Position numbers and translations under genes: made by a program. A stretch of DNA of 32,330 nucleotides from Clostridia bacterium (GTDB lineage Bacteria > Bacillota > Clostridia > Oscillospirales > CAG-272), in assembly GCA_017517035.1 (NCBI GenBank), contig JAFXAN010000060.1:1-32330 (forward strand), read 5' to 3'. The notes under the pieces were generated by a model. The model saw nothing but the letters and a program-made list of their open reading frames with translations. It had not been told where the DNA came from and searched no databases. Positions 6,511 through 13,154 of the stretch are shown here, piece after piece (the stretch's first letter is position 1; the number at the start of each line of letters is the position of its first letter).

Positions 6511-8357
6511 TTCGTGTTACCTCCGTAGGCTGCAATGCGGAAAATTCGGACATCGGGGCAACCGTTTGTCGCCAAAACGGTAAGCCTTATTTCATCTGTC
6601 AAAATGTCTTCAAAGGTATGGATATTCATCCGCTCAAAGTTTCCCCTTATTTCCCTTGAGACAATGACCTTGCCTCCGAACATCAGCTCGATTTTATAGT
6701 CTTTCACAAGCTCCCGTGGAACTCCCGGAAGCTGCTGTGCGCGTCTCTTGTCCGAAAGCGTGATCTTTATGGGGCGCTCAAAGCAGGAGTCGAATGTCAG
6801 GCGCACTTCCTTTAGGCTGACCGCTTTTTCGGGAATAATGCGAATATTTTCACCATTTTTTGAAATTCCGTCGGATATATACAAGCCTTCTCTTGCAGAG
6901 CCGTTTGTAATGTGCTTCGGCTCGTGACCATCCTTATGTGATGATGCAAATACCCTTGCTCCTTTGATAAGATCTCCGTCATCACCGCAAAATCCCGGGA
7001 TAAGGCAGTCATCCCGAACCAAATTGCTGCGCAATTCCTCAATATGCTGAAGCAATTCCCGTGGAAAAAGCTGTTTCTCTATGCACATAGCGGCGGCAGT
7101 TCCCACTGCTTGTCCACCTATGGCACAAGTTCCCATAACTCTGGCACTTGAAATCCCCAGCTTGGATGCGCTGATGATCTTCCCTGCCATCATCAGATTT
7201 TTTATATTTCTCGAATAATAACAGCGATAAGGGATCTCATAAGCACCGTCAAAGCAATGAATTGTGCTTGGATGCTTATCGAAATCGTATAATCCCCCCG
7301 ATGTGTGAACATCCATTGCCCATCCACCGTATGCAATGCCGTCATCAAAGCGGCGATTTGCGAGAATATCGTTCTCCGTCAGCACATAGTCCCCGATAAT
7401 TCTTCTGCCCTCACGCATTCCGGGAAGTATTCCGACCCACTCAAGATCATAATTTTCTGCCCCGTGATCTCCACCGTTCTTGATATGATCCCAGACACCC
7501 CAAACGCAGGACAGCAGCTCATCACGAATATCCTCATATTCGGAGAAAAAGTCATCGGTTTTTCCGCAAATCTCTATCCACCAATAGCCATAATCAACAG
7601 CAGATGTGCTGAAAGCGGTCATTCGAGTGTAATCCGATGTATCTCCCACCGAGGCTGTAAATCCCGTGGAATGAGGACGGAAGCGCAGCTCCTCCTCGGT
7701 AAAATGTCGTGCAAAGGAAGGAGGCGTAAAGTTCACAGGGTGTCCACGGTCAACCGCTTTCAGAAGCAAGGTGTTTCCCATTCTGTCATGTGTATGATGA
7801 TCTAATGCATCAGGCTCGGAAAATTCGTCCCTTCCCTCACTTCCGATCATAAAGTCGGCTCCCGCCCGCATTGCAAGCGTTCCGATTCCGGTACAATCGA
7901 TAAAAATTTTTGCCGAGAGCGTGAAAAAAGTCTCGGTTGTAAGCTGATAAGCACGCACCGAGGTAATTGTATTATCTTTTGTCACGCAATCTGTCATTGT
8001 GGTATTCAGATAGCAAGTAAGCTTTTCCTCTTTTTTTGCCGCCTCGTAAAGTGTCATATCCCAGATCGAATAGTTGAATGAATCATTGCGGCTTTTGTTC
8101 AGAAGCATGATCTCATGGAGTATTCCTCCCTCTTCAAACTCCGGCTTCTTCTGATTTTCGCTTGCACCGCAGATGTGCATTCTGATCTCCGACGAGGCAT
8201 TTCCGCCAAACATTGGGCGGTCCTGGATAATTGCTGTATTTGCGCCTTGTCTTGCCGCTGCAATTGCAGCAATAAGTCCCGCAAGTCCGCCACCGACAAC
8301 AACAATGTCATAATAAGCACTTTTTTCTCTTGAAAATTCTCTATGTATGTATTCCAT
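6507..8357 (-). CDS. FAD-dependent oxidoreductase (FAD_oxidored/PF12831 type)
   Basis: This is a 616-residue flavoprotein. A Rossmann dinucleotide motif lies at about residues 17-45 (DIVVVGGGLAGLIAAIAAARQGANTAII), followed by PMFGGNASSEIRMHICGA, which is typical of PF12831 oxidoreductases found near carbohydrate-degradation genes. A second FAD contact region is visible at about 395-430 (NLMMAGKIISASKLGISSARVMGTCAIGGQAVG). The last 150 residues are beta-rich and may be a carbohydrate-binding-like domain. There is no signal peptide. The only in-frame ATG before the FAD motif is at 8357. It lacks an obvious ribosome binding site and sits about 7 bases from two overlapping TATAAT hexamers, so the mRNA may be nearly leaderless. 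It is divergent from an AraC regulator and coupled to the GDPD-like gene. The substrate, probably a sugar or sugar alcohol, is inferred. Confidence 0.85.
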   Translation of the reverse strand: MEYIHREFSREKSAYYDIVVVGGGLAGLIAAIAAARQGANTAIIQDRPMFGGNASSEIRMHICGASENQKKPEFEEGGILHEIMLLNKSRNDSFNYSIWDMTLYEAAKKEEKLTCYLNTTMTDCVTKDNTITSVRAYQLTTETFFTLSAKIFIDCTGIGTLAMRAGADFMIGSEGRDEFSEPDALDHHTHDRMGNTLLLKAVDRGHPVNFTPPSFARHFTEEELRFRPHSTGFTASVGDTSDYTRMTAFSTSAVDYGYWWIEICGKTDDFFSEYEDIRDELLSCVWGVWDHIKNGGDHGAENYDLEWVGILPGMREGRRIIGDYVLTENDILANRRFDDGIAYGGWAMDVHTSGGLYDFDKHPSTIHCFDGAYEIPYRCYYSRNIKNLMMAGKIISASKLGISSARVMGTCAIGGQAVGTAAAMCIEKQLFPRELLQHIEELRSNLVRDDCLIPGFCGDDGDLIKGARVFASSHKDGHEPKHITNGSAREGLYISDGISKNGENIRIIPEKAVSLKEVRLTFDSCFERPIKITLSDKRRAQQLPGVPRELVKDYKIELMFGGKVIVSREIRGNFERMNIHTFEDILTDEIRLTVLATNGCPDVRIFRIAAYGGNTK

Positions 8358-8358
8358 G

Positions 8359-8369
8359 ATTATATTATA
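8359..8369 (-). promoter_or_regulatory. Candidate -10 element(s) for the FAD oxidoreductase gene
   Basis: Two overlapping TATAAT hexamers read on the minus strand at 8369-8364 and 8364-8359, immediately before the ATG at 8357. No good -35 hexamer is visible 17 bases upstream. A start of transcription about 7 bases after the first hexamer would fall on or near the ATG. Confidence 0.4.
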
Positions 8370-8440
8370 TCATAAATAGCAGTTCATTTCTTCCCTGCAC
8401 TTGTCACAAATCTCCACTTTTATGCTTTTTTGTCAGGCAC

Positions 8441-8469
8441 TTGACATATCTCTCTAAAAATGATAAACT
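8441..8469 (+). promoter_or_regulatory. Sigma-A-type promoter of the AraC regulator gene
   Basis: A perfect TTGACA (8441-8446) and TAAACT (8464-8469) are separated by exactly 17 bases. They lie about 30 bases before the regulator's ATG at 8500. Confidence 0.7.
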
Positions 8470-8499
8470 ATTGATGAAATCAGAATGGAGGTGAACTAT

Positions 8500-9384
8500 A
8501 TGGAGAATCAAAATGAAATCCATGCCAAAGCTTTGCACAGCATCTGTGACAAAAGCGGAAAGCTCCTTTTTCAGTATAAGATCAAGGAAATGAACAGCGG
8601 ATATTTTGATACCCGCCTTCATAACCATGATGAGCTTAAGATCGTTCGTATTCTGAAAGGCTCTTGCATCTGGAATATTAACGGAACTGATTTTTCTGTA
8701 AATATCGGTGACATTTTGTTGTTTAATCGGCTGGATATAAGATTCATCAAGGAGATAACCTCTTCCGATCCGCTTGTTGTTTGCCAATATTGCTTTTCTC
8801 CCATTGCGATTATGCCTAATTTGAGCGCAGCAAATTGTTTCTATCACCGCCCCGAGGAGGGCAAGAATCTTTTGACAAACGGAAGCCCGATGAATGATGA
8901 GCTGACACCATATTTTGGTGCTATTTCCGATGAGATAGAGCAGAAAAAGTCTTATCACGATGAAATGATTCTGAATCTGCTGTCAAATATGGTTCTGCAT
9001 CTTGCACGGTATTTTTCCGAAGGTGTTTACACGCATATATCGGCATATCAGAGTGAGCTTATCTCGGAGACGGTGGATTATATCAATAAAAATCCGTCAG
9101 CAGACCTGACGCTGGGAACACTTGCATTCCGCACACATACCTCACCTGCATATTTTTCAAGAACATTCAAAGCATATACAGGCGTAGGGCTTAAGGAATA
9201 TGTTACTCAGAGCCGTGTGATCCATGTCATCACGCTGATGCACTCAAATCCCCATAGCAATATTATCGACCTTGCCTTTGCAAGCGGATTCAATACCTCA
9301 TCCGGCTTCTATAAAGCCTTTGAAAAGATAACAGGCAGCTCACCAAAAAAAATATTGCAATCAAAAACAGGTTTTTCAGAATAA
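8500..9384 (+). CDS. AraC-family transcriptional regulator
   Basis: This is a 294-residue regulator. I place the start at the ATG at 8500 because GGAGGTG lies just before it; the in-frame ATG at 8485 overlaps that site and has none of its own. The N-terminal half (about 35-130) is a cupin-type ligand-binding domain (RLHNHDELKIVRILKGSCIWNING). The C-terminal 100 residues carry both AraC helix-turn-helix motifs (DLTLGTLAFRTHTSPAYFSRTFKAYTG and IIDLAFASGFNTSSGFYKAFEKITGSSPKK). It is divergent from the FAD oxidoreductase/GDPD-like pair and probably controls that pair in response to a sugar-type ligand. It has its own promoter. Regulator family firm; target inferred from divergent arrangement. Confidence 0.92.
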   Translation: MENQNEIHAKALHSICDKSGKLLFQYKIKEMNSGYFDTRLHNHDELKIVRILKGSCIWNINGTDFSVNIGDILLFNRLDIRFIKEITSSDPLVVCQYCFSPIAIMPNLSAANCFYHRPEEGKNLLTNGSPMNDELTPYFGAISDEIEQKKSYHDEMILNLLSNMVLHLARYFSEGVYTHISAYQSELISETVDYINKNPSADLTLGTLAFRTHTSPAYFSRTFKAYTGVGLKEYVTQSRVIHVITLMHSNPHSNIIDLAFASGFNTSSGFYKAFEKITGSSPKKILQSKTGFSE

Positions 9385-9492
9385 AGACTGAATTGCGTCA
9401 TTTGTTGCACATAACCAACAACAGTCCTGTCAGCATCGATCTGAAAAATGTCTTTCATTTAGATTGAGAGGTTTTTACATTTTTTTCTAATT

Positions 9493-10338
9493 TCAGCAAA
9501 GATATTTATTCATGTGCGAGGAGTCATAAAAACCGCAGCGTTGGGCAATTTCTGCTCTGCTCATATCATCTTTTTCAAGAAGCTTTTTTGCCTCGCTTAC
9601 TCTACATTTTGTTATATATTCCACAGGTGTCATACGAGTAGTTTTTTTAAAATTACGGTGAAATGTTGGACGTGACATATTGGCGATTGCGGCAAGAGCA
9701 TTTATCGAAATCCTTTCGTCAAAATGCATATGGATATATTCCATGACGTGCAGCATATCGGAGTCCTTAATTTTTTCGTAATTTGCATTGCTGCACTGCT
9801 CATTCATTGCAATGCAAAGCTCGCAAATGAGCTTTAATGCTATTACAGTCTGATAAGAATAAAGCCCCTTTTCCGCCTGCACTTTTATAGCATTTATCTG
9901 CCCTTTTATCTCGTTAAGTGACTGACGGTCAAAATGCAAAAACAGATTTTTTTCATTTACTTGACGCAAATAGGGCTCGATTTCAAAGAAAGCACTGTAT
10001 CCCGGAATGCTTTCAAGTACATCCGAATATTTTTTTATAAATTCGGTTTTTATTATTATATGCTCAACGTCGAGATTTTCATGGCACTCATACCCATGAA
10101 GAACGTTGGGCTGAAACACAAAAATCTCACCTCCGGAAATAGGAATTTCCATTTCTCCGATATAATGAACTCCTCTTCCGTTTACAACAATATTTATTTC
10201 ATAGAAATCATGAGTATGAACACATACATCACAGTTTTTATGAATAAAGGAATGAACAAGCATTTCTTCTTTGCCCGGGAACTCGTCCAACTCTGTGTAA
10301 AAATACTGTTCGTTTCCTACGGGAACTGTTCTTTTCAT
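9493..10338 (-). CDS. AraC-family transcriptional regulator with shortened C-terminus
   Basis: This is a 281-residue regulator with GGAGGTG before the ATG. The N-terminal cupin domain (CVHTHDFYEINIVVNGRGVHYIGE...GGEIFVFQPNVLHGYE) is complete, as is the first helix-turn-helix (ISINALAAIANMSRPTFHRNFKKTTRMTPVEYI). The second helix-turn-helix begins normally (AEIAQRCGFYDSSHMNK) but stops at YLC. The rest of the recognition helix and the usual FKK..G.TP..YR ending, about 15 residues, are missing. No other frame downstream restores that ending, so it is a truncation rather than a simple single-base frameshift. DNA binding may be weakened or lost. It is divergent from the GH28-like gene through a shared symmetric promoter, so it is the likely regulator of that operon and of itself. 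Confidence 0.85.
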   Translation of the reverse strand: MKRTVPVGNEQYFYTELDEFPGKEEMLVHSFIHKNCDVCVHTHDFYEINIVVNGRGVHYIGEMEIPISGGEIFVFQPNVLHGYECHENLDVEHIIIKTEFIKKYSDVLESIPGYSAFFEIEPYLRQVNEKNLFLHFDRQSLNEIKGQINAIKVQAEKGLYSYQTVIALKLICELCIAMNEQCSNANYEKIKDSDMLHVMEYIHMHFDERISINALAAIANMSRPTFHRNFKKTTRMTPVEYITKCRVSEAKKLLEKDDMSRAEIAQRCGFYDSSHMNKYLC

Positions 10339-10401
10339 ATTTCCACCTCCAACCGTCGCTTAAAATTGAGATTTTTTTACATGAAAACGATGCGATTTTA
10401 C

Positions 10402-10434
10402 TTGAATTATATCACCCCAAATGATATAATACAA
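10402..10434. promoter_or_regulatory. Overlapping, nearly symmetric bidirectional promoter
   Basis: On the plus strand TTGAAT (10402-10407) and TATAAT (10425-10430) are 17 bases apart, driving the GH28-like gene. On the minus strand TTGTAT (10434-10429) and TATAAT (10411-10406) are also 17 bases apart, driving the AraC gene. Each -35 overlaps the other promoter's -10. The 13-base arms 10402-10414 and 10422-10434 are inverted repeats at 12 of 13 positions around a 7-base centre. Confidence 0.8.
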
Positions 10435-10504
10435 GAGAAAATGACAAATAATTTGTAAATTAAATGTAAATCGGCATTTCAGATATACGAAACGGGGTGA
10501 TCTT

Positions 10505-12013
10505 ATGTTGAAAATTCAGCAGACTAAAACAGTTTGTAATGATATGTTCGTTTGCTTTGGAAGAACCGAGTTTGGCGAATTTGCACCGAATTCCGATGAA
10601 GTTGCTTTCAAAGCCCTTAACGATAATTTTGAAATGACTGTAAACGGCGTTCAGGCAAAAGTGAGAGAATGTCGGGGTTCTGCTATCCCATTTAACAGAC
10701 CTTGGCCCGGAAAACAGCGCCCTTTTTCACAGAGTGAATCTGCGGGGTATATTTCTTTCTCCTCGGATGAGGCTGTGGAGCTTAAGGTCAAGAGCAAAAA
10801 AACTTTCGGAAATGCAATCGTAAGACCGCTTTCAAGAAATATTCATCCCGAGATAAAAGGTGAAGAGGTTATTTTCACTTTGAAGGAATACGGAAGCTAT
10901 ACCCTTGAGCTTGACGGCTCGCATAATGTGCTTCATATATTCTTTGATTCCATAAAGGAATATGAGGATGCGCAAAAAGCAACAAGATACTTTGGCCCCG
11001 GCGTACATTTTCCAGGTATAATAGATCTGAGAGACAATGATGTTGTATATATCGACAGAGACGCTATTGTTTTCGGCTCCATCAATTCGACTGGTGCAAA
11101 AAACGTCAGAATCTTTGGAGGCGGAGTCATAGATAACAGCTGCGAGGAGGTCATAGTCGAAAATGCCTATGAAAACTTCTCAAAGGGGTGCTTCAAAATA
11201 TACAACTGCGAAAATATCAGAGTTGAAGATATAATTCTGACAAATTCCTCAACATGGTCGCTTTCGATGTTTAATTGCAAGAATGTTAGTATTAACAATG
11301 TTAAGATAGTTGGACAGTGGAGGTATAACACCGATGGAATTGACATTGTAAACAGCGAGGATATTCATATTAAGAATTGTTTTGTCCGTTCCTTTGACGA
11401 TGCCGTCACTTTAAAGGCGATATACGATCATGATAAGCCCATGAAGGATATAAGCGTTGAGGATTCTGTTTTCTGGTGTGGCTGGGGAAAAACCTGCGAG
11501 ATCGGAATTGAGACATTTGGAATCGAATACAAGGACATTACCTTTAGAAATTGCGATCTTATTCATAATTCCTCCTGCGCACTCGGTGTGGTAAACGGTT
11601 GCCATGCGTATGTCCATAATGTTTTGTTTGAAGATATGAGAGTTGAATTTCAAAAGGAAACTCTTCCGGAAATTGATCAGATGAGTGATGACGCCGAATA
11701 TGACGGATGGGACAAGCAGAAAAACCCGAAACTTGTGCATATATCCAATTTCAAATATGCCATGAGACAGAGGAATAAAGACGGGCTTGTGAGAAAAAAT
11801 TGCGATAAATACGGAAGTGTTAGCGATATTACCTTTAAGGATATAAAGGTTATTTGCGATGACGAGGCGATAAAGCCAAAGATATACATGGTGTCTGAGG
11901 ATATAAATTTTGAAAACATAGAATTTGATAATATTATCCTTGGGGGCAAAAAAGAAAATGATTTCGGAAAATTTGAAACCGAGATACGAAATACAAAATA
12001 CAGTATTAAATAG
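10505..12013 (+). CDS. GH28-like right-handed beta-helix glycoside hydrolase (polygalacturonase superfamily)
   Basis: This is a 502-residue protein with GGGGTG before its ATG. An N-terminal beta-sandwich region (about 1-170) precedes a parallel beta-helix with repeating asparagine-rich turns. The GH28 catalytic triad is visible as Asp277 in NTDGID and Asp298-Asp299 in FDDAV; the 21-residue spacing equals that in fungal polygalacturonases. The downstream GHG motif, which normally supplies a His, is replaced by GKT at 328-330, so it is a divergent member. There is no signal peptide, so it is predicted to be cytoplasmic and to cut imported oligosaccharides, possibly pectin-derived. It is the first gene of an operon with the beta-propeller protein 14 bases downstream, and divergent from an AraC regulator. 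The exact substrate is uncertain. Confidence 0.8.
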   Translation: MLKIQQTKTVCNDMFVCFGRTEFGEFAPNSDEVAFKALNDNFEMTVNGVQAKVRECRGSAIPFNRPWPGKQRPFSQSESAGYISFSSDEAVELKVKSKKTFGNAIVRPLSRNIHPEIKGEEVIFTLKEYGSYTLELDGSHNVLHIFFDSIKEYEDAQKATRYFGPGVHFPGIIDLRDNDVVYIDRDAIVFGSINSTGAKNVRIFGGGVIDNSCEEVIVENAYENFSKGCFKIYNCENIRVEDIILTNSSTWSLSMFNCKNVSINNVKIVGQWRYNTDGIDIVNSEDIHIKNCFVRSFDDAVTLKAIYDHDKPMKDISVEDSVFWCGWGKTCEIGIETFGIEYKDITFRNCDLIHNSSCALGVVNGCHAYVHNVLFEDMRVEFQKETLPEIDQMSDDAEYDGWDKQKNPKLVHISNFKYAMRQRNKDGLVRKNCDKYGSVSDITFKDIKVICDDEAIKPKIYMVSEDINFENIEFDNIILGGKKENDFGKFETEIRNTKYSIK

Positions 12014-12027
12014 GAGTGATATAGAAA

Positions 12028-13059
12028 ATGAAGCTTTTTGAATCAAACGTACATTATGAGCCTCTCCGTCCCTGCCGACAGATGGGAACAAAGGAAAGAT
12101 ATGAATTTACCCACGGAACAAATTCTGTGTGTGTTTACGATATAGAAACGCTCGAATTTGTAAAAGAGATTCCCGTTGGTGAACGCCCCGACTGCCATGC
12201 GACCTCTCTTGATAACAAATTCCTTTATATAGCTTGTCAGGACGGGCTTTACTGCATTGATCAGGATAAGCTGGAGGTTGTGAAGATCTTTGAGCTCCCC
12301 CATTGCTATGCGACAAACATACTGCCAAACGGCGATCTTCTCGTCCATGATCAAGCAGGCGGTGTTGTCATTATAAAGGACACTATGGACATGGAAAAGA
12401 TCCATGTTTACAAGCATGTTCAGGTAATTCCAAATGGAAAATACCGCTGTGAGATCGGCGGAAAAGGCAATTTTATTGGTGAGGGAAGATACTATCTCTG
12501 CGCAGGCTGGCGTGAGTGTCGCATCTATCTTTTCGACACAGAGAATGATGAATTTTCCTTCATTGATTTCATTGATTATGATGATGTTCTAAGCGGCGGT
12601 GATGACCTTGTTATCACATCCGATAAGAAAAAGGCATATGTTGCCTGTCACAAGGGATGGGAGGAAAGATCGCATGTTGCCGTTATAGATATCGAAAACA
12701 GAAAGATTGCAAAGCTCATTCCCACGGGCGTCGGCACTTGCGGAATGACAATGACAGCAGACGAAAGATACGCCATATGCTCAAATGACAGTGATGATTC
12801 CATTTCAGTCATTGACACCCTGACAGACGAGGTTGTAAATACTCCTTGCGCACGCCGCGGTTTTGAAGCTCTTGGAATTACAGGATATATTCAGGGAATT
12901 ACCGCAGCACAGGATGATTCTATCTTTGTTTACGGCTGTAAAGGAAACGGTGCTATCGTTAAATTTATGGACATTATAAATTCAAATAAGTATATCATCT
13001 CATACGAGGGCGGAATGTATATTTCAGAAGAAGACAAGGTTATAAAGCCTGATATTTAA
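12028..13059 (+). CDS. YncE/YVTN-like beta-propeller protein
   Basis: This is a 343-residue protein built of repeated beta-propeller blades, with characteristic phrases such as SVCVYDIETLEFVKEIPVG, HVAVIDIENRKIAKLIPTGVG and SISVIDTLTDEVVN, each followed by a lookup strand such as YAICSNDSDD. Its ATG follows GGAGTG, 14 bases after the GH28-like stop, so the two are almost certainly co-transcribed. There is no signal peptide or membrane segment, which is unusual because many YncE-like proteins are exported. Cytoplasmic propellers beside sugar-active enzymes include lactonases and isomerase- or lyase-type enzymes. A role on a sugar-acid product is possible but unproven. No catalytic residues could be assigned. 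The fold call is good; the function is unknown. Confidence 0.8.
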   Translation: MKLFESNVHYEPLRPCRQMGTKERYEFTHGTNSVCVYDIETLEFVKEIPVGERPDCHATSLDNKFLYIACQDGLYCIDQDKLEVVKIFELPHCYATNILPNGDLLVHDQAGGVVIIKDTMDMEKIHVYKHVQVIPNGKYRCEIGGKGNFIGEGRYYLCAGWRECRIYLFDTENDEFSFIDFIDYDDVLSGGDDLVITSDKKKAYVACHKGWEERSHVAVIDIENRKIAKLIPTGVGTCGMTMTADERYAICSNDSDDSISVIDTLTDEVVNTPCARRGFEALGITGYIQGITAAQDDSIFVYGCKGNGAIVKFMDIINSNKYIISYEGGMYISEEDKVIKPDI

Positions 13060-13097
13060 GGCTAAAACAATTTAGATATAATTTTTCAATATTGGTA

Positions 13098-13126
13098 TTG
13101 TATCTTTATCCTGATTCCGGTATGAT
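13098..13126 (+). promoter_or_regulatory. Promoter of the glycyl radical enzyme gene
   Basis: TTGTAT (13098-13103) and TATGAT (13121-13126) are 17 bases apart. Transcription would start about 20 bases before the ATG at 13155. This rules out the in-frame upstream start at 13092, which precedes the promoter. Confidence 0.65.
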
Positions 13127-13154
13127 GAAATTATCTTTAAAAAGGAGATTTACT

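Noticed and set aside
9385..9492. Frameshift that would restore the C-terminus of the AraC regulator at 9493
   Set aside because: Both other frames were read and neither gives the FKK..G.TP..YR ending.
13092..13154. Upstream extension of the glycyl radical enzyme
   Set aside because: The start would lie upstream of the promoter at 13098-13126; AAAGGAG precedes the ATG at 13155.
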